Shown here in pieces: positions 6,079 through 14,709 of a stretch of DNA of 21,346 bases (positions within the stretch are counted from its first letter, which is position 1; every line of letters begins with the position of its first letter). The DNA is from UBA2227 sp036677505 (GTDB lineage: Bacteria > Bacillota_I > Bacilli_A > Erysipelotrichales > Erysipelotrichaceae). The DNA is taken from contig JAVBWK010000037.1 in NCBI GenBank assembly GCA_036677505.1, forward strand, positions 1 to 21,346, given 5' to 3'. Position numbers and translations under genes: made by a program. The notes beneath the pieces were generated by a model, which was not told where the DNA came from, did no database searches, and saw nothing but the letters and a program-made list of their open reading frames with translations.

Positions 6079-7319
6079 CTCATTTGATGAATTGCTTTGA
6101 TGCGCTGCATCTCATTATATACGATCATATAACCCTCATCTACACCCATACCGGGCTTAGCAAGGATTTGACACGGATGGGTGGCCATAGCACAATGGAC
6201 ACAGACCTGAGAGCTTCGGTCGGTCTCGTTACACGTTCCGCCCTGATAGGCCTTTACACCCTTCTCACGACAATATATGACCGCTTCGATCGTGTTATTG
6301 ATGCCACCTAAATCCGGCGTTTTTATTTGAATCATGTGACCGGCTTTGTTATCAGCAAAATACTTGATATCTTCCAATGTATTGCACCATTCATCCGCTA
6401 CGATGATGACTGGAATGTTTGCTTCATCTAATCGCCGGGTGATTTCTTTAAGCGCAAGCATTTGTGCTTCACGCTCCTCGACATCCATCGGACCCTCAAT
6501 GCGAAGTTCAAACGGAGCTGCGGCCTGAGCACATTTGGCCAAATAATCTACCATCTTATCCATATCTTGATCGAAAATCAGTCCGATTGTTCCATAAACA
6601 TCCAGATGAATCGCCGGTATATAATTGTTGTCAAAACGCTTGGTTTCAATGCGATGCTTTAACCAACGGATATACTCTAAAAGTTTTTCGCCTTGGTATC
6701 CGAGTTTAGTAGGTACATGGTTGATCAATCCGTGAGGAAGGACATCCGCACCTTTAAGAATCATCTTATCCACATTGTTATAGCGGTCGTCTCCGGATTG
6801 CATAAAGATCGGAATCGCTTCATCACTGACCTGAGTACCATACTCTTTGGCAACGATATCCGCCATTAGGGTATGATTGGCTTTGGCAGTTGCATCCAGC
6901 AATGCCTGGGTGACGCCATAACGGATGGCAGTATGTAAGGGTTTGTTTGTATCGGGACGAACGTAACGGTCGATCTGTTCAGCTAACGGGCGAAATGCTG
7001 TGATATCCTGACCGATCAGTTGGGGTTTGATAAATTTTTCTATGATTGGGATATAATCCGAAGCGAGAAACAGCGGATCACGGCCTCCGGCACCTGAATA
7101 CTGAACGGCGGCACAGTCGCCGTATGCAAGTTGTCCGTCTTCCAGCAATAAAATGATTGAGATGGATTCGCCGGCCTGGCGGATGGCTGTAAATCCTTCC
7201 GTCAGCGGTTCACCGATGTACGTCGATCCATCCGAAACGGCGTGTTTTTTAATTGCACGCTGATCATCAAAGAAGAAACCTGTTTTACCTGCCGAGCAGG
7301 CAATATCTATGATTTTCAT
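6063..7319 (-). CDS. mal: Methylaspartate ammonia-lyase (3-methylaspartase)
   Basis: The 418-aa product is an enolase-superfamily enzyme (EC 4.3.1.2). It removes ammonia from (2S,3S)-3-methylaspartate to give mesaconate, the step after glutamate mutase in fermentation of glutamate. Residues match the Clostridium tetanomorphum enzyme with a constant offset of two: catalytic Lys333 in QIKTPDLGG, Mg ligands Asp240, Glu275 and Asp309, and active-site His196. Length agrees with the known enzyme (413 aa). The start ATG overlaps the mutE stop by four bases (ATGA), so translation is coupled. It is the last gene of the operon and ends in the convergent terminator. Mesaconate-processing genes are not in the window. 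Confidence 0.96.
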   Translation of the reverse strand: MKIIDIACSAGKTGFFFDDQRAIKKHAVSDGSTYIGEPLTEGFTAIRQAGESISIILLLEDGQLAYGDCAAVQYSGAGGRDPLFLASDYIPIIEKFIKPQLIGQDITAFRPLAEQIDRYVRPDTNKPLHTAIRYGVTQALLDATAKANHTLMADIVAKEYGTQVSDEAIPIFMQSGDDRYNNVDKMILKGADVLPHGLINHVPTKLGYQGEKLLEYIRWLKHRIETKRFDNNYIPAIHLDVYGTIGLIFDQDMDKMVDYLAKCAQAAAPFELRIEGPMDVEEREAQMLALKEITRRLDEANIPVIIVADEWCNTLEDIKYFADNKAGHMIQIKTPDLGGINNTIEAVIYCREKGVKAYQGGTCNETDRSSQVCVHCAMATHPCQILAKPGMGVDEGYMIVYNEMQRIKAIHQMRRRTA

Positions 7320-8782
7320 TGTTCCTGATCTCCATGCGGACGACCGACCATCCGACCTTTGCCAATGGCATACACATCATCAATAACCATCTGGAAACTG
7401 ACCGGACGTTTCTCAAAACGACCGCGTTCTTCCAGTTTGTTTTTGTGGAATAGTTTCAACTCATTGCTAAACGGCAGAAATCCGCATTCTAAGAATCGGA
7501 TTGCACCTTGATTGTCTCTTGCAGGCAGCACCAAACCTTTATTAAATTTACTTGGTGCAAAGGGGACATCGATGACACCAGCCGCAAACCCGGCAATCGT
7601 TCCCTTCGCAATATCACCATTACCCAATTCGATCATTTTATCAATGATGGCACGGGTTTCCTCCATGATGATATCCATTTCGGCCTGAAGTTCGATATTG
7701 GGTTGCATCCGCTGATCCTTGAGCATCGTAACTACCTGCTTGGTCGTGCGCAGCCCCTGAGCATTGGCTTGAGGAGTCGGTATACCAAGTGCTTCATGCG
7801 GCGATTTGACAATGACCTTCGTAGCACCCGCGAAAGCTGCGGTTGCGGCACCCCACGAAATGACACCATAGGCTTTCGCTTCATCCTGCGGGAAACCGCC
7901 CATCCACTGATGGAAAACGGTGGTGATATACACATCAAGATAACCGAATTTATGCAAATACTCTTCAGTGAGTTTTTCAAGAGTACGGATGGCTGCGACA
8001 TCCTGAATCAGATTGCCGCACTGACCATAACCGACCGTGATGTTCTTTACGCCTTGTTCAGCTGCGAGCAGGCTCTCGGCGATTGCCACTGCATGAGAAA
8101 TGCTTGGCGGAACTAATGTGCCGGTCAAAGGACCGTAAGGTTCGCGATTGATCGAGATACCGTTTTCCTCATAAATACCGATCAGCCGATCGACATACTG
8201 CCAGTCCGTAATTGTTTTTTCCAAAGAAATATTTTTTGAGTAGGGTATGTTATACGAAATCCCGCCGCCCTCATAAGAAGTGTATCCACCAGCCAAAGTA
8301 ATCTCGGCTAGCAATCGTGCATCCGGTGTCCCGTGACGTACCTGAACCGGAACTTTCACAGATTCAATGACTTTTCGACACTGTGCAACACCATGGTTGA
8401 CCGCCGGAAACCCATTGAGCAAAGAGCGTCCTTCACGAATACTCTCTTCAATACCGTGCTGAGCCTCCTGATAGCGGTTATGACGGGTATAACTGTCAAT
8501 GGTTGTCGGCAGACAGTCGGCCGTGCCCTTATCTTGAAGATATTGTAACAATTCGATGTGCTTATCGACCAAAGCAACGCCCGCCCGTGGCTGAATCAGA
8601 ATATACTGATTTTCCTTGGCATGTCTGAGCAACGCTGAAAAGCTTTTTGATTTCTCCATGCGCTTATGATACTCAAAGGCTTCGCTTAACACTACGTCTT
8701 TGCCGGTGTGCCACTGCATCAATACTTCCTGTCGGATCTGATTGAACTGCTCGTCTGTAAGACGCTTATTTTGTACATCCAT
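7316..8782 (-). CDS. mutE: Glutamate mutase (methylaspartate mutase) epsilon subunit
   Basis: The 488-aa product is the large catalytic subunit of coenzyme B12-dependent glutamate mutase (EC 5.4.99.1; also called GlmE). It rearranges L-glutamate to (2S,3S)-3-methylaspartate by a radical mechanism in a TIM-barrel. The substrate-binding arginines Arg66, Arg100 and Arg149, together with Glu171, Tyr177 and Tyr181, fall at exactly the positions known from Clostridium cochlearium GlmE, so the enzyme should be active. The start ATG follows GAGGT with good spacing and lies two bases after the mutL stop. The end overlaps mal. It must work with the B12-binding subunit MutS encoded two genes upstream. 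Confidence 0.97.
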   Translation of the reverse strand: MDVQNKRLTDEQFNQIRQEVLMQWHTGKDVVLSEAFEYHKRMEKSKSFSALLRHAKENQYILIQPRAGVALVDKHIELLQYLQDKGTADCLPTTIDSYTRHNRYQEAQHGIEESIREGRSLLNGFPAVNHGVAQCRKVIESVKVPVQVRHGTPDARLLAEITLAGGYTSYEGGGISYNIPYSKNISLEKTITDWQYVDRLIGIYEENGISINREPYGPLTGTLVPPSISHAVAIAESLLAAEQGVKNITVGYGQCGNLIQDVAAIRTLEKLTEEYLHKFGYLDVYITTVFHQWMGGFPQDEAKAYGVISWGAATAAFAGATKVIVKSPHEALGIPTPQANAQGLRTTKQVVTMLKDQRMQPNIELQAEMDIIMEETRAIIDKMIELGNGDIAKGTIAGFAAGVIDVPFAPSKFNKGLVLPARDNQGAIRFLECGFLPFSNELKLFHKNKLEERGRFEKRPVSFQMVIDDVYAIGKGRMVGRPHGDQEQ

Positions 8783-8784
8783 CG

Positions 8785-10170
8785 TTATACCTCAATGATC
8801 GTTTCTTTCATTAATTTCAAGGCTGCAGCCGGATACTTTTGCGATAACAATCCCATCGCGGCTAAAATATACTGATGATCCAAATAGAATCGTGCATGAT
8901 TAGGTTTCAGACTCAGTGGATTTTTCGGATCTGCCTGAGAAGCTTTAAGAGCTGATCGGATATTGGAATGATGGATCAGCGGTCCGCCGGTACCAATGAC
9001 ATGACTGACAAAACTCAAGTCCTTGCCCGTCTGCTGATAAATCGTACCGAAAGGAGTGTAATGAACTTCCAGATATCCGGCATGACGCGTCACACTCTCG
9101 CGCACGGCGATTTCAGCGGCCACATCGTCCAATGTTTTCAATAATCCAGGCTCTTCCATAAAACTTTCCGGATGGGCCGCAAGGTCTTTGAGCATCTGCA
9201 TAACCACTTCTTTCGAAGTGTTAATGACGGATGCAACGACATCGATTCCGACACCATCGACCAAAGCTTGCAAACTGTATCTGGCTCCAAGATCGCCTTC
9301 GACCGTACGCTTGACAAAGGGTTCCTGTAACCCGCGCATGACGACGTTGGACTGTCTGGGAGCACCATCAGCAACACTGTGAACATCGGTCGTAGCTCCG
9401 CCGACATCCACGATAATAAGTTCACCGACTCCCGGTTCACTGAGATATCCTTTTGACAGTAATTCAGCAGCTAACAACACCGCAGAAGGTGTGGGCATCA
9501 GGATATTATCAATACAGCGTTGCACCTGCGTCAGCCCTTTGGCCACGATGATGTGATCCAGAAAAACTTTCCGGATACAGGCTCTCGCAGAATCGATATT
9601 GAGCTGATTAAGCATCGGCATGACATTCTCAGCGATTGTCGCATCCCAATGACCGTCTTTAAGTATGGCCTCAACATCACCGGCAATCGTTTTATTTCCG
9701 GCATATATGATCGGGCAGCGCATTTTCAGATCACAAAGCTTGTGAGCGTTATGAAGAATAACTTTCTGATTACCACCGTCAATACCACCGGTTAAAAGGA
9801 GAATATCCGGTTTTAGTGACTCGATTTCCCGGATTTCCCGGTCATTAAGTTCAAATGAGTATGTTTTCAGTAATTTAGCCCCGGCACTGAGTGCTGCCCG
9901 CTTGGCTGCTTCCATGGTCAGTTGCGGGACCAGCCCGATGGCAATCATCTTCAGCCCGCCTGCCGCACTTGAACACGCCAAACGCACTGGCCAATCAACA
10001 ATGCCGGTGATGTCTGCCAATTGATCGATAGCTTTTTGCAGCCCGATATTGATATCATCGTGAATCGTGGTAAATGACTGTGTCCGACCAAGGATGCGAG
10101 GTTCATCGATATCGACGGCCGTCACCTTGGTAAAGGTAGAACCAAAGTCAATACATAAAATCGGCTGCAT
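8785..10170 (-). CDS. mutL: MutL-type ATPase of the glutamate mutase cluster, probable reactivase
   Basis: The 461-aa product is the GlmL/MutL protein typically encoded between the two glutamate mutase subunit genes. It is unrelated to the DNA mismatch-repair MutL. It has an actin-like ATPase (ASKHA) fold: the first phosphate loop is CIDFGSTFTKVTAVD at the N-terminus, the second is VDVGGATTDVHSV near residue 250. By analogy with chaperones of other B12 enzymes it probably exchanges damaged cobalamin for fresh coenzyme in the mutase, but this role is inferred and less firmly established than the mutase itself. The start ATG is one base after the mutS stop behind AGGAA; the gene is followed by mutE after two bases. 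Confidence 0.92.
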   Translation of the reverse strand: MQPILCIDFGSTFTKVTAVDIDEPRILGRTQSFTTIHDDINIGLQKAIDQLADITGIVDWPVRLACSSAAGGLKMIAIGLVPQLTMEAAKRAALSAGAKLLKTYSFELNDREIREIESLKPDILLLTGGIDGGNQKVILHNAHKLCDLKMRCPIIYAGNKTIAGDVEAILKDGHWDATIAENVMPMLNQLNIDSARACIRKVFLDHIIVAKGLTQVQRCIDNILMPTPSAVLLAAELLSKGYLSEPGVGELIIVDVGGATTDVHSVADGAPRQSNVVMRGLQEPFVKRTVEGDLGARYSLQALVDGVGIDVVASVINTSKEVVMQMLKDLAAHPESFMEEPGLLKTLDDVAAEIAVRESVTRHAGYLEVHYTPFGTIYQQTGKDLSFVSHVIGTGGPLIHHSNIRSALKASQADPKNPLSLKPNHARFYLDHQYILAAMGLLSQKYPAAALKLMKETIIEV

Positions 10171-10171
10171 G

Positions 10172-10582
10172 TCAGTTTCCTAAGTCCTTTTGCAAATCAA
10201 GAATGCTTTTGGCCGGATCGGAACCCGGAGGGTAAACGCGATCAAATCCCATAGCCAGAAACTTCTGCTCGACTTCTTCAAACGGTGTTTTACCGACAAC
10301 CAAATTTCCACCGACATAAAGTTTAATTTTTTCAAGTCCTGCTTCGATGCATTTTTCACGCAAACCGCGGCAGTCCAGCTCACCATGTCCATAAAGCGAT
10401 GAAACGATCAGTGCTTTGGCATCAGATTCGATAGCCGCCTGTATAAACTCTTCCTGCGAAACCATGACACCCAAATTGACCACATGAAAACCGGCCTGAC
10501 TATATGCGTAGTGTAAAATCTTGTTTCCTACCGCATGTACATCAGCACCGATCACTCCCAAAACAATCGTATGACTACTCAT
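10172..10582 (-). CDS. mutS: Glutamate mutase sigma subunit, cobalamin-binding
   Basis: The 136-aa product is the small B12-binding subunit (GlmS/MutS) of glutamate mutase, a Rossmann-like fold binding adenosylcobalamin in the base-off/His-on form. The D-x-H-x-x-G motif is Asp14-x-His16-x-x-Gly19, the numbering known for Clostridium cochlearium GlmS when translation starts at the ATG at 10582. Further matches are SSLYGHGELDCRGLREKC and the MGFDRVYPPG end. A GTG two codons upstream is in frame but lies within the AAGGTGA ribosome binding site, so the ATG is preferred. It is first in the operon mutS-mutL-mutE-mal and is preceded by a leader of about 80 bases with two hairpins. It is unrelated to mismatch-repair MutS. 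Confidence 0.96.
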   Translation of the reverse strand: MSSHTIVLGVIGADVHAVGNKILHYAYSQAGFHVVNLGVMVSQEEFIQAAIESDAKALIVSSLYGHGELDCRGLREKCIEAGLEKIKLYVGGNLVVGKTPFEEVEQKFLAMGFDRVYPPGSDPAKSILDLQKDLGN

Positions 10583-10591
10583 AATCACCTT

Positions 10592-10661
10592 GCCTGATTC
10601 CCAAAGGATTCAGGCTCTCCTTTCACAATTTGATACTTGAAAGCGGTATCAGTTGTTCTAT
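10592..10661 (-). promoter_or_regulatory. Structured 5' leader of the mutS operon with two hairpins
   Basis: Downstream of the predicted start near 10661, the minus strand holds TGATAC (10651-10646) pairing with GTATCA (10636-10631). A second hairpin, GCCTGAATCC with GGAATCAGGC (10615-10592), has one mismatch and loop TTTG. It ends directly at the AAGGTGA ribosome binding site of mutS. No T tract follows either hairpin, and no cobalamin-riboswitch B12 box is visible. The second hairpin could affect ribosome access. Confidence 0.5.
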
Positions 10662-10667
10662 AGTTCT

Positions 10668-10695
10668 ATTTTAAACGATTAAAAACGAGTGTCAA
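10668..10695 (-). promoter_or_regulatory. Promoter of the mutS-mutL-mutE-mal operon
   Basis: On the minus strand a perfect -35 box, TTGACA (10695-10690), and TAAAAT (10673-10668) are separated by 16 bases, placing the start near 10661. Confidence 0.7.
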
Positions 10696-10744
10696 CCGAT
10701 AGCCCGAAATTTTCAAAAAGTAACTTTCTAAGCCTTTTTTTCAT

Positions 10745-10788
10745 AATATTGACACATTTGTTACATATTACAAGTTGTCAATATTGAC
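10745..10788. repeat. Operator-like inverted repeats between mutS and murB
   Basis: AATATTGACA (10745-10754) and TGTCAATATT (10776-10785) are perfect complements 21 bases apart. The right arm extends into a complete 12-bp palindrome, GTCAATATTGAC (10777-10788). AATATTGAC therefore occurs twice in direct orientation, 35 bases apart. The site lies between the two divergent promoters, about 19 bases before the murB -35 box. No regulator is encoded nearby. Confidence 0.55.
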
Positions 10789-10806
10789 CGTGTTTTTCTT
10801 AAGTTC

Positions 10807-10835
10807 TTGAAAAGAGTGAACGGTTATGATATAAA
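10807..10835 (+). promoter_or_regulatory. Promoter of murB
   Basis: TTGAAA (10807-10812) and TATAAA (10830-10835) are separated by 17 bases, about 28 bases before the start codon. Confidence 0.65.
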
Positions 10836-10863
10836 TAGTTAGTTAGATGAAAGAGATGATGAT

Positions 10864-11742
10864 ATGAATCTTATTGAATTTAAAAATTTCTCCTTGATCA
10901 AATATAATACCTTGCGATTGAAAAGTGTTGCGGCGGTGTGTTATTTTCCTTTGAATATGGAAGGCTTATCAGAAGCGGTTGAGAAATCAGCCCATCAGAA
11001 GCGCATATTTTTAGGTAATGGCTCTAATGTCCTGTTTACTAAAGAGTATTATGATGAGGATCATGCGTTTATTATTACGACCATGATGAACAATATTGAG
11101 AAAAACGGTCCGGAAATGATCGTAGATGCCGGCGTGACATTGCATGATCTGGCATGGTTTGCGATGGATAACGAGATAGGCGGCTATGAGTTTTGTGAGG
11201 ATATCCCCGGGACAGCCGGTGGGGCCCTGATTATGAATGCCGGTCAGTGGCAGTGGACGATCAGTCAGTATGTCCGTTGGGTGGATGTCATTGATTTAGA
11301 TACTAAAGAATCAAGGCGGATCTTTCCTGAAGAAGGATTCTTTCAATACCGGCACTCAAGATTCAATGAAATGAATGTCGTGATTGCCAGGGCCGGTTTA
11401 TCAATCGCGCAAGGGGACTACCGCGAAATCCTCGAACGCATGCTGGAATTTAAGAAGGAGCGCTACTTTAAACAACCGCGCAATTATCCCAATGCAGGAA
11501 GCGTATTTAAAAGACCGACGAAGGGCAACGAGACTTACTTCGTCTGGAAATTATTCGATGAAGTCAACTTGCGGGGCTATCAGATCGGCGGAGCGCGCAT
11601 ATCCGAAAAACATCCCGGATTTATTGTTAATGTCGATCACGCCACCTGTTATGACTGTATTGCATTGATTTCAGAATGCAAAACACGTGTAAAAGATCAT
11701 TTTGATATCGATTTAGAATTAGAATGGCGAGTCATTGAATAA
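10864..11742 (+). CDS. murB: UDP-N-acetylenolpyruvoylglucosamine reductase
   Basis: The 292-aa flavoprotein performs the second committed step of peptidoglycan precursor synthesis, NADPH-dependent reduction of enolpyruvyl-UDP-GlcNAc to UDP-N-acetylmuramate in the cytoplasm. FAD-binding motifs are LGNGSNVLF (50-58) and EDIPGTAGGALIMNAG (112-127). The catalytic set is visible as Arg163 in FQYRHSRF, Ser213 in NAGSVFKRP and probably Glu287 near the C-terminus. GARISEKHPGFIVN is also characteristic. Length fits the short Gram-positive form. The ribosome binding site is modest (AAAGAGATG). It is monocistronic with a terminator whose stem contains the stop codon. A cell wall is therefore made, which argues against a wall-less mollicute host. 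Its dependence on NADPH is notable beside the downstream gnd-zwf genes, though those have their own upstream region. Confidence 0.94.
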   Translation: MNLIEFKNFSLIKYNTLRLKSVAAVCYFPLNMEGLSEAVEKSAHQKRIFLGNGSNVLFTKEYYDEDHAFIITTMMNNIEKNGPEMIVDAGVTLHDLAWFAMDNEIGGYEFCEDIPGTAGGALIMNAGQWQWTISQYVRWVDVIDLDTKESRRIFPEEGFFQYRHSRFNEMNVVIARAGLSIAQGDYREILERMLEFKKERYFKQPRNYPNAGSVFKRPTKGNETYFVWKLFDEVNLRGYQIGGARISEKHPGFIVNVDHATCYDCIALISECKTRVKDHFDIDLELEWRVIE

Positions 11743-11766
11743 CCGTGAATACGGTTATTTTCTTTT
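11738..11766 (+). terminator. Intrinsic terminator of murB
   Basis: AATAACCGT (11738-11746) and ACGGTTATT (11751-11759) form a perfect 9-bp stem with loop GAAT, followed by TTCTTTTT. The stop codon TAA (11740-11742) is in the left arm. Confidence 0.85.
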
Positions 11767-11854
11767 TGGGTTATAATAGAATCAGACCTATTGCTTAAAA
11801 CTTTTATCAACTAAGGATTTAGAGTAAAATAGTAGAAATGAAAGAGGTGTCATT

Positions 11855-13252
11855 ATGAACAGTCACATTGGAGTCATCGGTATGGCGGTCATGGGAAAGA
11901 ATCTGGCATTGAACCTTGCTGATCATGGCTTTAAGGTTTCCATATACAATCGTACGATGGCGGTTTCTCACGAAGTTGTTGAAGAAAATCCGAAGGCAGG
12001 GCTTGTTTTGACAAGCTCAGTCGAGGAGTTTGTCCTCTCATTGTCCGTACCGAGAAAAATCATTATCATGGTACAGGCCGGTGCACCAGTCGATAAGTTG
12101 ATTGAGTCACTAATCCCTTATCTGCAACCTGGGGATATCATTATGGACGGGGGGAACTCCTATTATAAAGATACGATTCGCCGCTATCAATGGCTCTCGT
12201 CTTTACAACTGAACTATTTAGGAGTTGGGGTATCCGGTGGTGAAGAGGGGGCCCGTTTTGGTCCGGCCATCATGCCCTCAGGAGATAAGAAAGCTTATCT
12301 TGAGGTTGAAGGAATCCTGACTTCGATTGCGGCCAAAGCGTATGGTGAACCCTGCTGTTTTTATATCGGACAGGATGGCAGCGGTCATTATGTCAAGATG
12401 GTTCATAACGGAATCGAATATGGCGATATGGAATTGATCGCCGAAGCTTATCATCTGCTGAAGGTGGTTGGTGGGAAAGATTCAGCCGAACTTCAACAGA
12501 TTTTTGAGAAGTTTAATCAAGGGGAACTGGATAGCTATCTGATTGAGATCACTTCAAAAATATTGAAGAAGAACGATGAAAAGACAGGTTTACCGATGGT
12601 CGATGTGATTTTGGATGTCGCACGTCAGAAAGGGACCGGCAAGTGGACTGCACAGGAATCTTTGGATTTAAATGTGGACACATCCGTATTGACGTCTGCA
12701 GTGTTTGCCCGTTTTATTTCAGAAATCAAGTCCACCAGAGTTATTGCTTCGGCGATTTACGAAGATGTCAAGCCGCAACAAAGCATTCCCTCACAAGATA
12801 TCGTTGAATCAGTCCGTCGGGCACTGTATGCCAGCAAACTGATTGCCTATGCCCAAGGATTTGCACTTTTGACGTCAGCCGCAAAAGAGAATGGCTGGAA
12901 TCTGGATTTTGCAACGATCGCTAAGGGATGGCGCGGCGGTTGCATCATTCGGGCAGCGTTTCTCAATAAGATTGCCCAAGCTTATCAGGAAAATCCGCAA
13001 TTGAAGCATCTGCTGCTGGCACCGGAATTTGTAGCGACGTTGAAGAATTATCAAGCAGATTTGCGTAAAGTCGTAATCTTGGCCATCGAAAACGGAGTTC
13101 CGGTCAGCGGATTTGCCAATGCATTGAGTTACTTTGATGCATTTACATCTCAAAGGTTACCGGCAAACCTCATTCAGGCTCAGCGTGATTTCTTCGGAGC
13201 TCATACCTTTGAACGAATCGATGAAGAAGGTGTTTTCCATGAACAATGGTAA
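11855..13252 (+). CDS. gnd: 6-phosphogluconate dehydrogenase, decarboxylating
   Basis: The 465-aa product converts 6-phosphogluconate to ribulose 5-phosphate and CO2 while reducing NADP+, the third step of the oxidative pentose phosphate pathway. The N-terminal Rossmann motif is GVIGMAVMGKNLALN (6-20). YNRT near residue 31 is the NADP-type end of the second strand. Active-site motifs VSGGEEGARFGPAIMPSG and GHYVKMVHNGIEYGDM, carrying the catalytic Lys and Glu, are intact. Length equals the common homodimeric long form. The start ATG follows GAAAGAGGTG. It is the first gene of a tightly packed run and overlaps zwf by 14 bases, which strongly suggests co-translation. A TAAAAT at 11825-11830 may be its -10 box, with no clear -35 box. 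Confidence 0.95.
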   Translation: MNSHIGVIGMAVMGKNLALNLADHGFKVSIYNRTMAVSHEVVEENPKAGLVLTSSVEEFVLSLSVPRKIIIMVQAGAPVDKLIESLIPYLQPGDIIMDGGNSYYKDTIRRYQWLSSLQLNYLGVGVSGGEEGARFGPAIMPSGDKKAYLEVEGILTSIAAKAYGEPCCFYIGQDGSGHYVKMVHNGIEYGDMELIAEAYHLLKVVGGKDSAELQQIFEKFNQGELDSYLIEITSKILKKNDEKTGLPMVDVILDVARQKGTGKWTAQESLDLNVDTSVLTSAVFARFISEIKSTRVIASAIYEDVKPQQSIPSQDIVESVRRALYASKLIAYAQGFALLTSAAKENGWNLDFATIAKGWRGGCIIRAAFLNKIAQAYQENPQLKHLLLAPEFVATLKNYQADLRKVVILAIENGVPVSGFANALSYFDAFTSQRLPANLIQAQRDFFGAHTFERIDEEGVFHEQW

Positions 13253-14699
13253 ACAGATCAAAACGGTGTTTACGATATTCGGCGGGACTGGGGACTTGAC
13301 TTATCGAAAACTGCTTCCCGCATTTTATAATCTGTTCTCACTGTTTAAAATGCCTCAGGATTTTGAGATTCTGATCATCGGCCGTAAGGAGTATACGACG
13401 GAATCATATACAGAAATCATCCGGCCGTGGCTGAAGAAGTTCACGCGCACCAACTTCCGTGATGAGGTTTTTGAGCGGCTGAGCAATCATCTGCACTATC
13501 TAGTTGCAGACTTTACTAAAGAAGAGGATTATTCGCGGATCAAGGATACTGTTGATTCTTGGGGCGGGGTACAGCAACGCTTATACTATCTGGCGGTAGC
13601 TCCGCAGTTTTTTGCGCCGATTGCTTTCAGTCTGAAAAAGGCGGGTATCTTGGATCCGATACATTCTCATCAGGTCATGATCGAAAAGCCGTTTGGTGTC
13701 GACATTTCATCAGCTCAAATCCTTCATCAGCAAATGTGTCAGGCATTTGACGATGAGTCGATCTATCGCATCGATCATTACTTAGGTAAAGAAATGATTC
13801 AGAATATCATGTCGGTGCGTTTTAATAATGCACTGTTTGAAGGGATCTGGAACAATCATCAGATCGATCATATTCAGATTTCCGCATTGGAAACTGTCGG
13901 TGTGGAAAATCGCGGAGCGTATTACGATCATACCGGTGCGCTCAAAGATATGGTACAGAACCATTTGTTTCAGATTTTGTCGATCGTCGGAATGGAAAAG
14001 CCAGGATCTAACAGTGCTCATGCTATTCAGTCAGAACAGGTCAAGGTGCTGGACGCTTTAAATGGGATACAACCGGGAAAACTGAGAGATCACTTGGTCC
14101 TTGGGCAGTACACGTCGGGGTTTATCGGCGATTCGCAGGTCAAAGGTTATCTGGACGAAGATAATATCCGCCCGGATTCAGAAACTGAAACTTTTGTGGC
14201 GTTGAAACTGTTTGTGAATACGCCGCGATTGGCCGGAGTGCCGATTTATATCCGCACCGGCAAGCGAACACAAAAGCGGGCTACGGAAGTAGCGATTCAG
14301 TTTAAAGCACCTCAGGGAGTCTTGCCTAACTTACTTATTATCAAGATTTATCCGGATGAAGGCATTTATCTGCGTTTCAATGCCAAGAAACCTGGAACCA
14401 CACAGGAAGTTGTTCCGGTTTTCATGGATTTCTGTCAAAGCTGTGTATATGAAAACCGGATCAATACGCCGGAAGCATATGAACGTCTGATTGAAGCTGC
14501 TTTTAAAAAGGATAAATCACTGTTTACCAGTTGGGATCAGGTGTTGTCCAGCTGGCGGTTTATCGATCTTCTGATAGAGCGTATTCGTTTGGAAAAGCTG
14601 GCAGTATTTCCGTATATCGCCGGTCAAAACGGACCGATACAGGCAGAAGAACTGCTAAGCAGCGACCAGCGGCACTGGATTGATGAAGAACACGGATGA
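13239..14699 (+). CDS. zwf: Glucose-6-phosphate 1-dehydrogenase
   Basis: The 486-aa product oxidises glucose 6-phosphate to 6-phosphogluconolactone with NADP+, the first step of the oxidative pentose phosphate pathway. The coenzyme fold opens with FGGTGDLTYRKL (14-25). EKPFGVD and the hallmark active-site motif RIDHYLGKE follow in the first half, and IRTGKRTQKRATEV lies in the second half. The frame is open upstream to 13134, but ATG 13239 is chosen: AGAAGG lies eight bases before it, and the Rossmann motif then sits at the usual distance from the N-terminus. It overlaps gnd by 14 bases and is followed after 10 bases by the NuoE-like gene. No lactonase gene is adjacent. Confidence 0.95.
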   Translation: MNNGKQIKTVFTIFGGTGDLTYRKLLPAFYNLFSLFKMPQDFEILIIGRKEYTTESYTEIIRPWLKKFTRTNFRDEVFERLSNHLHYLVADFTKEEDYSRIKDTVDSWGGVQQRLYYLAVAPQFFAPIAFSLKKAGILDPIHSHQVMIEKPFGVDISSAQILHQQMCQAFDDESIYRIDHYLGKEMIQNIMSVRFNNALFEGIWNNHQIDHIQISALETVGVENRGAYYDHTGALKDMVQNHLFQILSIVGMEKPGSNSAHAIQSEQVKVLDALNGIQPGKLRDHLVLGQYTSGFIGDSQVKGYLDEDNIRPDSETETFVALKLFVNTPRLAGVPIYIRTGKRTQKRATEVAIQFKAPQGVLPNLLIIKIYPDEGIYLRFNAKKPGTTQEVVPVFMDFCQSCVYENRINTPEAYERLIEAAFKKDKSLFTSWDQVLSSWRFIDLLIERIRLEKLAVFPYIAGQNGPIQAEELLSSDQRHWIDEEHG

Positions 14700-14709
14700 T
14701 GAGGGACGT

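Noticed and set aside
7508..8116. 202-codon plus-strand frame
   Set aside because: It is antisense to mutE, whose catalytic residues are all intact; there is no ribosome binding site or recognisable domain.
8785..10582. DNA mismatch-repair MutS/MutL
   Set aside because: The names coincide only. The sequences carry a B12-binding D-x-H-x-x-G motif and an actin-like ATPase fold and lie with mutE and mal.
10580..10610. Nine-codon TTG leader ORF overlapping the mutS start
   Set aside because: Its only ribosome-binding-like sequence is 12 bases away, and the ORF falls inside the hairpin; support is too thin.
10592..10700. Cobalamin riboswitch or T-box upstream of mutS
   Set aside because: The leader is only about 80 bases and shows no B12 box, no T-box sequence and no terminator.
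13134..13238. Upstream extension of the zwf frame into gnd
   Set aside because: AGAAGG before ATG 13239 and the normal distance to the Rossmann motif support the shorter protein.
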